Origin: Anopheles merus
Taxonomy: Eukaryota; Arthropoda; Insecta; Diptera; Culicidae
Assembly (NCBI RefSeq): GCF_017562075.2
Contig: NC_054083.1
Span: forward strand, 10,174,768-10,238,767
Direction: 5' to 3'
DNA length: 64,000 nucleotides
Of this stretch, positions 10,104-24,045 are shown piece by piece. Numbering within the stretch: the first letter of the stretch is position 1; each line of letters opens with the position of its first letter. The position numbers and the translations under genes were made by a program. The notes under the pieces were generated by a model that was not told where the DNA came from, ran no database searches, and saw only the letters and a list, made by a program, of their open reading frames with translations.

Positions 10104-12815
10104 TCAGCTTTTCCCAGTAATGCACACAGTAGAAGATATCACCGCTGCCGAAAAAAATTGAATAACTTCTCTTTCTGTGGTAAGAAACCAGCCATCTCCA
10201 TTACTTTTCTTCAACACATAATTCTTCATATGGAGGGTGATGTTAATTCCGTGGTATCCGACGCGATAAAAAAAACTTGCATAGTTCTGGAACAATCAAA
10301 TTGTCAAACTCGGACAATTTCCAAAGTTTTTCCAAATTTTTCGAACCACTTCTTAACATGTTCTTCAGTAATTGAAGGGCATTTTTAAAAATATAAGCAG
10401 ATAATGTATGAAGTAGACCAAATTTCTCATCCTCTGCTGTGACATCTAGCAAATTATGAACGTTACTAGTAATGTAACCTTTCCCCGTATTTTTTTTTTC
10501 ATAATCGACAACAAATCGTTCAAGTAATTGACCTGAAATTGTCTTAAAGAAGAAATAAATTTACACCTGTTCTCACTTTCCTCTGAATCTTTATCCGGTT
10601 GCTATGGATCGCAATCGATGAGAATGGATCGCAATCAACTACGTCTGAATCGTTTTCAGCTACGTTTGAATCGCTCTCAGCTACCTTTGGATTTTACGGT
10701 AGCTCGCGCAAATTTTGTTGCGGCGCAAAGTTTATTTAGTGACCTCTTGGCGTACTGCACGATTCACATCATAAAAGACAATATGAAAAGCGACAAATTC
10801 ATATTGTTCTATGTTTGAACCCAATTGAGAACTTATGTTGAAACCCCATGCATAGGCAATGAATAACATTTGACCGATTTGTCGGCTTCTACGCATGAGA
10901 ATAGATTCCCAACCAGACCGTCCCTCCATAGTAAAGAAGGAATATCCGACTAAATCTCGAAAGCCTAAACAGGACCGAATGACCACGTAGGTTGTTACGT
11001 CAAAAAGTAGAAGATTGTGCAGGTTTATTTGGAAAACTTGGTCAAATAATCAATAAAGTATGGATGGTGATGTAAGCTTCAAATAAAAAAAAATACGATT
11101 AGATTTTACAATTGAATGCATTAATTACACATTTAATTCTTTCCTTAGAATTCAAATGTGTCCCGCGGTGATAAACGAAATTTGCGAAATTTGATAAAAT
11201 GAAATTTGCGCGAGCTACCGCAAAATCCAAAGGAAGCTGAGAGCGATCCAAACGTAGCTGAAAACGATCCAAACGTATCTGAAAACGATGTATACGTAGT
11301 TGATTGCGATCCATTATCATGGATTGCGATCCATTCTCATGGATTGCGATCCATAGCAACCGGATAACGATTCAGAGGAAAGTGAGAGCAGGTGTAACTG
11401 CGCATATAAAAAGCGTGTGGTGATTATATTCATATTGACTTATCCTGTCTCTTAGAACGACAGGAGCAGCATAATGAAAGAAAGAACTGTACTCAGAAGC
11501 TTTCCAAAATTTTAAATCATCCAACTTGCGTAGCTTGCGATGGATCTCCGATGGCAATTCTATGCGTATCAAATCCAATTATATAGCGTCTATAGACGAT
11601 GGAAACTACTTGATCGCTCCGAACAAACAGTAGGTCCACCCTTGCAATGTTCTGCGTTCAATTACATAGTGCATAAGATGCAATTCATCACCGATAGTAA
11701 CTCTATCAATTATACTCATTTTTTTAAAATCCAGAAATGGGTTTTTTTCTTTTTGGTGTTCTTTTTACTCATCATTACGAAAATCTTTGTCAGTACGCAA
11801 TGGAGCATTGGTTCCCGGAAAGCAAGTCGTTCGTGATGTTGGATGATGGTATCCAACAACGGTACTTTTCAGACAGCCATGCTTTCCTGTGTGTGATACC
11901 ACACCTAAGAAAAAAGTACATTAATATCATTGGATAAATTATAGACTGTTTGTAATTACCTTTAAAAAGGTTAACGTGCTGGGGAATCAGCCACAAAAGC
12001 ACGCACTTTGATGCACACCCTAACATAATACCATTATCGATAAGACCATTTAGTTCATCCACCAATGGTCCAAGGTATAGTTCGAGGGAATCTGTTTTTT
12101 TTTTTTTGGTCCGCAAAATATAGCCACAATCATTGGCCTGAAATGTGGCATGTATGTCTATAGGCCAAAATTAGCCAAAATGATATTCGCCCGCGTTTGT
12201 GCAAAGGCAGATCATCAATATTAATTGTTATGGGTAGTGTTGTATTGGGTAGTATCTTCTAGCTCCTAAAAAAAAGCATACGTTTTAACAGCAACGAATC
12301 ATATATACTTTACCAATGGGAATGTTTGTCGCAGACTCAGCAGAAAAGAACATTTTCGTCAGTAATCTTAGCGTTGCTCCTTTAGGGAAACAAAAATGAT
12401 AACATTATATTCTCACCCGAATATATTTTGCAGACACTTGCCAAGACCATTGTACCAATACTGCCCCCAGCAATATTCAAAATATTTTTTGGCGCCATGC
12501 TTGTCCGCATCAATGTTCGCGCATCCTTTGGCGAAATTGGCCCGCTCCCGTAAGATGTATAGCAGCAATTTTATATAAGTTTGAGGTGTATTGGTCATCA
12601 ACGCCCAATATCGCAGACATTCTTTAATTGAATACGAATGCACATTAAATCCCGGTGTTTTAGGAGGCTCGTTGGAATATTCTTCGGCCTCATCGTCGGA
12701 CGAATAGAGTATTTCGCCTTCCACAACAGTTTCGAAAACGTCTTCCACATCACCCACGTATGCATCTTCCATAATAGATTGTGGCTGTTGCTCAGTAACT
12801 GAAACGTTTGTTCAT
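10104..12815 (-). pseudogene. Large DDE-type transposase (DUF4218-like group), copy A
   Basis: Minus-strand remnant of a transposase group common in insects, tentatively CMC/EnSpm-like. The N-terminal exon (about 12815-12413) has an acidic start and LRYWALMTNTPQTYIKLLLY, ending at a GTGAGA donor. Next exon (about 12258) reads LPITINIDDLPLHKRGRISF and, frameshifted, IFCGPKKKK and LVDELNGLI (about 12110-12020). A later part (11560-11400) reads LPSEIHRKLRKLDDLKFW. The C-terminal block (about 10550-10104) has TSNVHNLLDV and LKKSNGDGWFL. It is interrupted at 10564-11394 by a MITE; removing that plus one TA rejoins FICAVKFISSL in frame. Several frameshifts make it inactive. Partner gene: 7841-8769, tail-to-tail. 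Confidence 0.6.
10564..11394. mobile_element. TA-flanked foldback MITE, 831 bp
   Basis: Long imperfect terminal inverted repeats (over 100 bp) begin CACCTGTTCTCACTTTCCTC at the left and the reverse complement at the right (one or two mismatches). TA is present on both sides (10562-10563, 11395-11396). Arms contain reiterated GGATCGCAATC and CTACGTTTGAATCG units. It interrupts the transposase gene of copy A; removing it restores the frame. No coding capacity. Confidence 0.85.
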
Positions 12816-13070
12816 ATTGTTCTTTTACAACACACAATTCAATTATAATTACAGAGATTTACACTGTAAATAAAGCTAAAATATTTCCTGCAAAGTACAA
12901 ATTGAATCACAACACATACCGGGACGCCGCACTCTTATTACATACACACATATTCTCTGACATAACCGTAAACATTGAAATCGGCCTTTTGCATTTGAAA
13001 CACGTTGTAACACTGTTTTAAAATCACTAAACACGGCACAGCCTGACAAGTAATGTAATTATGTTGCTAG

Positions 13071-13343
13071 TGTAACGTCCGGATTAATATCACCCTCTGT
13101 GCACTCATCCCTAACACCGAGCACATGCCGTATAAACGCCTCATACTCTGATCGCTGGAGCACCCGTTGTGCAAGATGAACTGTCATGAAATAAAGCTCT
13201 CTTCTTGGCGCGACATTGAACAAAACAGACGTAAGCCACTGACTTCTGCGTATAATTATTCGTGTGCTCTTCCGAATTGTGTTAAAACATATTAAAAACG
13301 GCTAATTAACCTTCCGCCACCCGTAAAACGCTTGGTAGTTACA
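13071..13343. mobile_element. Probable LTR, 273 bp
   Basis: Starts TGTAACGTCC and ends GGTAGTTACA, so the ends form a perfect TGTAAC/GTTACA inverted pair. It contains a polyadenylation-like AATAAA near 13190 and is followed by TCTCAGAAGTGGGATTACC, a leader-like sequence, and then a gag remnant on the same strand (13648-14247). It is read as the 5' LTR of that element. No matching 3' LTR was found in the window. Confidence 0.55.
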
Positions 13344-13647
13344 TCTCAGAAGTGGGATTACCAACAAAAATCGCCTACAAAGCCGCCTATCCAGCGTGTA
13401 TACGTGTGTACCTGTGTACGTGTGTGTATGACACAACGCCATTTTCCATCATGCTGAGAAAAAAAGAACTTCGTCGGGCGCTCGAGCCGGTCGCTCGTTC
13501 CCCCCGTGCGGCGCTGCCCTCCACCTCAGCTACGACACCGGCTCCCGCTTGTGCAAACCACCGACAGGCCGCCATTTTGTGCCTTTCACATGACAATGGC
13601 GACGACGATTTTGCGCATCATGAAATGTTGCCAACGGTGCCGCTTCG

Positions 13648-14247
13648 ATGAACAATACCACTGATCTCGATTACGCCCTTCCTTCTGCCCACGGTGTGGC
13701 AGTCGCCCTTCCCCACGGCCCTGCCGACATCGAAGCCTTTATTGAGAAGCTGCGACAGCCGCAGCAGCTAGCTGAATTACGCTTAAAGGTGCACCAACTT
13801 GAAACTCAGCAACCAGCCGCCCTTTGCGTAAAGGACTTTGAAGCTTTCATCGAGCCACTAGACGCCGATTTAGAACTGATCCCGATCATCATTGACGGCT
13901 TCAGAAGCCCGTCAATTATGTCGAGTCTGCATTTCATGCCTCTTACGATGGACGACTTCCGGAAGAAATTGAAGCTTTTCGAATCTTGCCGTCACCTTTG
14001 CGCCACCTGGCCCCCTTTCGCTGATGCCCGGGCCACAACGAACAGCCGCATAGAACGGCCCCGCCCGTCGCAGGAACCCATCCGATGCTTCAACTGCTCC
14101 CGATTCGGACACCTTCAGAATGCATGCCCGCAGCCGAAGCGTCCACCCAGCGGATGTTTTCGTTGTTTCCAGACTAGACACGTTTACATGGACGTTTACA
14201 TCTCCAAACCTCCATTGGTACCAGCAGCAGCTTCAGCTTCGCCTTAG
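13648..14247 (+). pseudogene. LTR-retrotransposon gag remnant with zinc knuckles
   Basis: Gag-like open frame of about 199 aa. Near its C-terminus CFNCSRFGHLQNAC is a CX2CX4HX4C zinc knuckle, and a second knuckle starts GCFRCFQTRH but loses its last Cys as the frame degenerates into MDVYIS. Upstream, 13432-13651 holds a related Pro/Ala-rich frame that ends in a stop just before this one. An LTR-like sequence precedes it (13071-13343). No protease or polymerase from the same element follows; the next coding trace (14564) is BEL. The clade is uncertain, probably Ty3/gypsy. Confidence 0.6.
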
Positions 14248-14563
14248 TCACCTCAAGTAGTTCCAGCCAGCGAGACTCAACCAAGAGTGTGTTGGAATTT
14301 CCAATAAATAGTTGACACAACTTATACAGTTCTGTATCCTTTTAAGTAACACAGAAAAACTAAACTCATTTATTCTATACTATAGACTACTTTGATTCAA
14401 CAACACAACGTTGTATACTATGATATCTAACAGAGCGACCGTACGGTACAGGGTTCACCCTACCTAGTGCAACGAGACGGTCCAAGAGGAAAGTTATGGT
14501 GTTTTGGACCTGATCAGTGAAATGCAAGTGCCGACGACAGTTTGTGTAGTATAATTTCTCAAA

Positions 14564-15924
14564 ATGACTGTAGCTGCAAGTAGAGCCTTCGTAAACGAAC
14601 GAAGGATGTGCAGGAAGTGCCTTGACTACCATGGAGGTAGATTCAGCGCAGCACCGTGTGGCGTTAATGGCTGTAGCGTACAACACCACGAGCTATTCCT
14701 CGTAGATGACCAACTTCCAGCTAGCATAATTTCGCTGGATTCCTTAGGTAACAATTCGGGGACCGGAACGGAAAGGGTTTTCGCACATGCAGGAGCAAAT
14801 GATGGTGCCTTACTGAAGTACGTGCCCAAAGCTCTCCACGGACCCGCTGGGCGCGTAAATACGTACGCGTTCCTCGATGACGGCTCTACATTAACCTTCA
14901 TGGACCATGGATTACTAGCAGAGCTGGATTCATCCGGGACAGATGTATGGAAAACAGACGATGAACATGATTCATCTGGCTGCAAACTACGCTCACCTGA
15001 GAGGACTTCCGGTGGATTTGTGTGAAGAGGTAGTGCCACGCGTTTTAATTGGTGTGAATAATTGCGGATTAATTCAGTCACTGAGGAGCGTAAATGCGAC
15101 GAGCCATTCGCCACGAAGACTCGCTCGTGTTGGGTTGTTTACGGCCCTTGCTTGAACGTAAGATTTACTCCTGAGCAGTGTTGTTAGCGGTGACGTTCTT
15201 CGACATGAAATTGCCTACTTAGACACGATCTGAAGCTTCGCATTCAGTTTTCACTCTTTCATTTTACAGTCATGTCAAAAATTGTCGTTGGATTCGACGA
15301 CATTTTTTGGCGACATTCATTTGACTTTCATTTTCAAGTGCACTACATCGCCTTCTCCTTTGTGACATTTTTTTTCTTTTAAATTCGTGTACTCCAGCAA
15401 GAAAACACTGATTTTCGCACTGGCCAAGTGAAAATGTTTAATTTTTCAGTCACTTACGATCGATAAAGGCACCAGGCAGTTTTGAATTCACAAGATGAAT
15501 GTTAATTGACATTCAAACTAATTTTTTTTACAGCCATTACATCGCAAAGACACTGACAGTAACTACAGTAATGAATGTCGGTTTTCAACAGTCGTGTCAT
15601 GGCAACAGTTAATGTGATGTACGAATAATGATTTTGACTAGTAGCCTACTGCGAATTTCTAAAAAATGTCAACAGTTTACAACACTGCTCCTGAGTCACA
15701 ACGTATCCTTCTTCACACATGTTCCTTCGATGCCTCGCCTGACGATCGATTCACAGCTGCGGTGAAGGAGTATTTTAAATTCGAATCGATCGGCATCAGC
15801 ACATCGACCAATATGCCTAAAACGAAAGATACAAAAATACTAAGCGAAAGGAAATATCAGGAAGCTTGCAGATACAGTATCATGGGGCATTTTTTTTCAT
15901 CGAACCATGCACTTGTTCTACCGC
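14564..15924 (+). pseudogene. BEL/Pao gag-pol fragment 1
   Basis: Remnant of a BEL/Pao LTR retrotransposon. 14564-14700 reads a Cys/His block (CRKCLDYHGG, CSVQHHELF). About 14810-14940 reads LHGPAGRVNTYAFLDDGSTLTF, where DDGS is the aspartic protease-like motif. 15030-15160 has VPRVLIGVNNCGLIQS. 15688-15880 resumes with LHTCSFDASPDDRF and EYFKFESIGIS. The two blocks are separated by a 512-bp hAT-like insertion (15176-15687). Frameshifts and stops break it throughout, and the coding trace ends at the GT microsatellite. Related fragments lie at 19164-26960 and 57563-60258. Confidence 0.8.
15176..15687. mobile_element. hAT-like non-autonomous element, 512 bp
   Basis: Ends CAGTGTTGT / ACAACACTG are inverted, and the 8-bp direct repeat CTCCTGAG lies on both sides (15168-15175, 15688-15695), the hAT signature. 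No coding capacity; interior rich in short GACATT/TTCAG motifs. Inserted in BEL fragment 1. Confidence 0.88.
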
Positions 15925-15926
15925 CG

Positions 15927-19150
<3,224 letters not shown>

Positions 19151-19163
19151 TACTTCCGATATT

Positions 19164-19872
19164 TTCCGGTGAACCAGAAGCGTGGTAACTTTTCATAGCC
19201 ACGTATAACCGCACTAATGGTGCATGCGGTTACACCGATGACGAGAATATCGGCCGTCTACGGCATGCGTTGAGTGGAGCGGCGCTCGAAGCGGTAGGCC
19301 ATCTTTTGTCTTTTCCGGTCGGGTTGAAGGAGGCGATGGCGACCCTAAAGGCACGCTGATGGCGACGCAGACCGGATCTGATTGTGGAATCCAAGACCAA
19401 TAGGATCAGGAAGATGGTGCCACCGAAGGTTGATAAGTTGTCAACAATGGTGGAATTCGGTTATGCGGTGAAGCGGTTGGTAGGAGCGATGACGGCGTCT
19501 GGGTTACGAGGATACATGTACGACGTGGCGTTTCTCAAGGAGCTGGTCAGTAAATTACCGCCTGTTCTATGCATAGACTGGGAAAGAACGAGGAGGTATT
19601 TTGCGGAAGTGACGCTGATGGAGTTTGGTCGGTGAGTGGGCGATTCGGCGGATGATCTGTGCGGTGTTATCGACGTGATATCCGTGTCATGCGGTGCTGT
19701 CCTTTACCGTCGACAACCAGAAACGCAGGCTCATCACATTCGTAGTCAGCCAGAGCGGTTTTCAGACCCATCGTACCCCGCCAGCGCCTGTCGATCAACG
19801 ACCGCCAGTTGGTACTGGACGCGTTCATCCAGCGTACTGCAACACAACGTTGCTGCAAGACGTGGACCTTGG
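19164..19872 (+). pseudogene. BEL/Pao gag, 5' part of fragment 2
   Basis: BEL-type gag remnant: a block with LSGAALEAVGHLLSFP (about 19270-19325), then MVEFGYAVKRLVGAM, FLKELVSKLPP and IDWERTRRYFAEV (19447-19620). It has in-frame stops (for example near 19190 and 19635). Further on, the frame through YCNTTLLQDVDLG (about 19838-19872) continues, after removing two tandem non-LTR insertions, into NTCSTIHAPDSLPVCPLC at 26233. Gag packages the element's RNA. It is interrupted exactly at GACGTGGACCTTGG. Confidence 0.75.
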
Positions 19873-21508
19873 TGCGCGGAGTCATGCGCAACCACAGCGG
19901 CCCCCAAGGGAGCAAGCGGAAGCTGCTCGCCGCAGTGGCCGCATCCATTATCCGCTACGGCGCACCCGTCTGGGCGGAAGCCACGGACTTACAGTGATGC
20001 AGACGAATATTGGATCCCGTCCAGCGCCCCCTGGCCCAGGGCATTACGAGCGCCTTCCACTCAACGAGCTGCGAGGTAGCGGTAGTTTTAGCCGGAGAAC
20101 TGCCCTACCACCTCCTGGTGAAGGAAGACGCCCGCTGCTACAATCGACTGCAGTCCAGCCCGGACAGCAGTCGAGAGGCGATTCGCCAGGAGGAGAAGGA
20201 GACATCGCTGCAGCTGTGGCAGCAGCAGTGGGACGACGTGGCGGCGAACAACAACAGCCGCTATCTACGTTGGGCTCACCGACAAGTGCCAGACGTGCGC
20301 CTGTGGACGGGACGGAAGCACGGAGAGGTAGATTTCTACCTCTCGCAGGTACTTAGTGGACAAGCCTTCGTCCACGAGTTCCTGCACGTGTTCGGGTTCG
20401 CTCCATCCCCGGAATGTCCCAGGTGCGCAGGGTCGGTCGAGTCGGTGGCCCACGTAATGTTCGAGTGTCCACGTTTCGCGGATGTTCGGGCGGAGTTTCT
20501 ACAAGGCGTCGACGAACACAACCTCGGCAGCCGCCTGTTGGAGAGTGCGGAGTGGTGGGACCGCATCCAGCAAGCGGCTCGGCAGATCCTCTCCGTTCTG
20601 CAGGAGGACTGGCGGGAGGAGCAGCAAAACTTGGCAGCCGCTGAGGCTGCTCAGCCAGATCCTGCATTAAGCCCGCCCGAGGATATGGCAGAGGCAGAAC
20701 GGAGACGGATGATGCGACGCCGAGAGGTGCGCAACCGCAGCGCCCGGCGGAGGCGGCAACAGCAACGGCAGCAGCGACTCGGCGACTTCGAGCTGGCACC
20801 AGCCGTGTTGGCACGCGCAGCGGCCAATGAAGCAGCAGAGCCGACAGGGGAGGTCGAGGAGGAGGAGGTCAGCCCTCCAGAGCCACCAATCCCCCCGCGT
20901 AGCCGGGGATTGCCTCCCTCCCCACGAACATCGGAGATGCGGCGACTTCGGCGCAACTATATGCAGCTGCAGTACCGGAGGAGGCGTCAGGCCGGAGAGC
21001 TCGGAGACGTTCCGCAGGGTCGCCAGAGACGTGGGCGAATACCACCATCCGCAGCGGAGCTGGAGCGAAGACGGCTCAACAGGCGACAAAGGGAGAAAAA
21101 ACGGCGGCTGGAACAACGGCAAGCGGAGGTCGAGGCTCAGCCTCCCCCGTGGAATGAGCTGCCGAGCTCTCAGCTGGCCGAAAGAAGAAGCAGCCTCACG
21201 GACGTCGAGAGAGCGGCATAACATCGGCAAATACTTCCGCACGTTGAGGAATATTGGAATATGATTTGGAGACACCCGCAAGGAAACGGAAAATGCTAAA
21301 GGCTTACGGAACGGCACTTATGTTTTGCGAAAAAGAATATCTTCCTCTGACTATTTTGGGGAAATATGAAAACTGAGCGAATTAAACTATTACAGTTGAA
21401 ATTAAGAGAAAGGCCCAAATGGACGGAATTCCCGGCGGGGGGGAGTCCGTTAGTGGTAACCCCCCGCTGGTAGGAGCGAGAAAACTCGATGAATTAAAAA
21501 AAAAAAAA
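19873..21508 (+). mobile_element. R1-clade non-LTR retrotransposon, 5'-truncated copy 1
   Basis: Inserted in the BEL gag gene. Flanked by the 14-bp direct repeat GACGTGGACCTTGG (19859-19872 and 21509-21522). The 3' end is a GAATT plus poly-A tail. It contains only the C-terminal part of the reverse-transcriptase protein and a 3' UTR rich in GGGGGAGTCCGTTAGTGG. It is joined head-to-tail with copy 2, which shares the same target repeat. Confidence 0.88.
19874..21221 (+). pseudogene. R1-like pol C-terminus, copy 1
   Basis: Starts within the thumb region (RGVMRNHSGPQGSKRKLL at about 19875) and, after a stop near 19995 and a frame change, stays open from 20010 to 21221. The zinc-finger region CPRCAGSVESVAHVMFECPR (about residues 137-156 of the long frame) is the CCHC motif found near the end of R1-clade proteins. 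The rest is Arg/Glu-rich with a polybasic tail, ending at a TAA near 21221. No endonuclease or catalytic reverse-transcriptase motif is present, so this copy is inactive by truncation. Confidence 0.82.
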
Positions 21509-21559
21509 GACGTGGACCTTGGCTCGAGGAGCAGAATGCTCGGCTCCTCTAGCAAAATT

Positions 21560-22262
21560 CCGGCATGTGCCAGCTGCTCCAAAAGGAGAAGGAGGAAGAG
21601 TAGCGTCAGGAGGAGAAGTTGGAGGCGCAGATCGAGAAGCTCGCCGCCGCACATCAGCGCGACAGAGATGTGCTGAATTCTCTCCTGGCGGCAAAGGTCG
21701 GCGGTGGACAAACATCAGCTAGTCCGCGCCAGCCTCCTACTCCGCTGTTGCGCCTATCATCATCCACGCATCAGCAGCAGCAGCAACAACAGCAGCCGCA
21801 GCAGCAGAAGCGGTACCAGCACGAGCAGGAGCAGCCCCGCGCGTCAACATCGCGCGCAGTCATGCCGTCGCGCAGCAAGGAAGCCGCTTCAGAGGAAGTC
21901 ATGCCAGGACTTACCTTCAGCGAGTTGGCCGAAATACCGCGGCCGGGCCACCGGTAAGCCTCACTCCCAGCAGCAGCAGCGCCAGCCGCAGCGACAGGGG
22001 GCCGCTGGCTCGCAGCAACACCAGCAGCAGCAGCAGCAGCAGCAGCAGTAGCCACAGCGACAGGCGGTCGCTGGCTCACAGCAGCAGCAGCAACAACACC
22101 AGCAGCGGCTAACTGCTGCACACGCGCAGCGCAGCGAGCTTGGAGCGTGGCCACATCACAGCGGATTGCCGGGGCGAGGACCGTTCGGGCCTTTGCCTAC
22201 GCTGTGGAGCTGCAGAACATCATGCAGCAGCATGCACCAATGACCCTAAGTGCATCGTATGT
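21560..22262 (+). pseudogene. R1-like gag C-terminal remnant
   Basis: Coiled-coil-like N-terminal piece (LEAQIEKLAAAHQRDRDVL, about 21615-21675), then a Gln-rich stretch from CAG repeats (21770-21810 and 21965-22110) with frameshifts and a TAG. It ends with a Cys/His knuckle block around 22170-22262 (LCLRCGAAEHH, CIVCGGPH). Gag binds the element RNA. Broken by frameshifts. Confidence 0.65.
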
Positions 22263-22312
22263 GGCGGCCCACACCTAATCGCCGCCCCTATGTGTCCAGG
22301 CCCGCAACGACA

Positions 22313-23640
22313 ATGCTGAACATCATCCAGTTTAATACCAACCACTGCGAAAACGCCCAGGACCTGGCGTTGCACGTGTTGACCACCGAGGGTCTCGACG
22401 TTCTGCTCCTGTCCGAAGCCTATTGCGTACCGCGCAATAACGGCAACTGGGTGACGGACGAGAGTAAGATGGTTGCCATCGTCGTTAACGGCAACCGGCT
22501 GCCGATACAACGTATCAGGCACCGACAGATCCTCGGTGTGGTTGCAGTCGACGTGGGAGGCATTACCATCGTGAGCTGCTACGTGTCGCCGCAGACGGGA
22601 GTCCCGGAGTTCCGGGGTGTAATGAAGAGGATCGACATGGTCTTCCGCGGGTGCAGCCGGGTTCTCCTGGCTGGCGACTTCAACGCCATGCACCTTGACT
22701 GGGGAAACAGCAGGACTTGCCCGAAGGGCTTGGAGCTTCTCCAGTTGGCGGACTACTTCGGGCTGGAGCTCTTGAACAAGGCAGACTGCCTTCCAACGTT
22801 CAAGGGGAACCAAGCGGCCACAACTCGGTTCCCGCCCAGCCGACCAGATGTAACATTCGCCAGCAGTGTCATCAGCCGTCTCGACCCGCGCGAAGACATC
22901 GCCCGAGGCTGACGCGTGCCCGACGTGGCAACGCTAAGTGACCACCGATACGTACGGTACGAGGTTGGCGAGAGTCCACCTCCAACGAGGGATCGGGTAG
23001 CACGACGTGGACAGCGCCCGGCCCGAGTAAGCAACGCCGGTACACGCTGGAAGACCAGTCAGTTTGACTCCCAGCTCTTCGAAAAAACGCTGACTGTAAT
23101 GGGTTTTGCCGGTCGAGTCGATAGCGTCGAGAGCCTGGTTGAGTCGCTGACCACCGTCTGCGACGAGACAATGTCGCGGGTCTTCCCAGCGCAGGACCAC
23201 ACAGGTCGGCCAGCTCACTGGTGGACTCCGGCGATCCAGTCGATGGTCAACGATTTCTCCAGGAACGAGCAAATGGCGACGAGGACCATTCCACCGGAAC
23301 TCCAAGCTGTCAGGGAGAGTCTTCGGAAGGCCATTCGTGTGAGTAAGAACGAGGCGTTCGTCCGGTTCTTGCTTGATCGACAGCAGGAGGGAGGACGAAA
23401 CCGGAAACTTTTCCTCTGGTTCCAGGGGGCCCGCTCAGCCTTGGAACGTGATCCAGCAGAACTGCGGCGAATTGTCGTCGCCTTGTTCCCGGTTCATCCG
23501 CCGGTCTAGTGGCCTAATCTCGGAGTTGGCAACATGGCGCCGCTTCGATCAATCGGCCTAACCGTGCTGGACCAAATAGCAGCCAGCATGCACCCGCGGA
23601 AGGCTCCTGGGCTTGATGGAGTGTCGAATGCCGCGCAACG
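22313..23640 (+). pseudogene. R1-like endonuclease and start of reverse transcriptase, copy 2
   Basis: APE-type endonuclease: IIQFNTNHCENA near the start, LLLSEAYCVP (catalytic Glu), LAGDFNAMHLDWG and, after a stop near 22911, ATLSDHRYVRYEV (catalytic SDH). This domain nicks the target DNA. The reverse-transcriptase part follows from about 23040, reads NEAFVRFLLDRQQEGGRNRK, has a stop near 23508, and reaches MHPRKAPGLDGVSN near 23630, where the sequence switches to an inverted segment. Confidence 0.82.
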
Positions 23641-24045
23641 CTCGCACCACACGAAGGGCCTTGTCCGCGACCATCTCAACGTGTGGGCGCCGTGATAGGT
23701 GGTCGCGCAGCATTACCCCCAGGTAGCGGATCGACCGCTTCGAGCGCACTTCCACTCCGCAGATGTTGACCGGGATGTTTCGGTAGCCGCTGCGTTTGCT
23801 GGACACCATCAGCAGCTCCGTCTTCTCCGGCGCCAGAGAGAGGTGATGCTGCTCCATCCAGCTGTTCACCGCTGCTACCGCTTCCTCCGCTATCGCCGCG
23901 GCTAGTTCCGGGGTAGTCCCCGCTGCCAGGATGGCTAGCTCATCGTCAAATCCCACGATGGAGGCACCCTCAGGGAGGTCTACGGCTAGCACGCCGTCGT
24001 ACATAATGTTCCACAATGTGGGGCCCAATATGGACCCCTATCGAG
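23632..24045 (-). pseudogene. Inverted reverse-transcriptase palm/thumb segment of copy 2
   Basis: This segment is in reverse orientation relative to the rest of the element. Read on the minus strand it has MGPTLWNIMYDGVLAVDLPE, the catalytic region as FDDELA where family members usually have F-A-D-D, then LGVMLRDHLSRRPHVEMVAD and ALRVVRALRGI. The catalytic Asp pair is altered, so it would be inactive even if reoriented. At about 24046 the plus-strand C-terminal domain resumes (RQLPDVRLW). Confidence 0.85.

Noticed and set aside
19694..20356. Long open frame bridging BEL and R1 sequence as a fusion protein
   Set aside because: It crosses the insertion junction at 19872/19873; the two halves belong to different elements and the second half is in the wrong frame for the R1 protein.
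20353..21317. Minus-strand open frames opposite the R1 C-terminal region
   Set aside because: They are shadows of a GC-rich, Arg/Glu-rich plus-strand gene.
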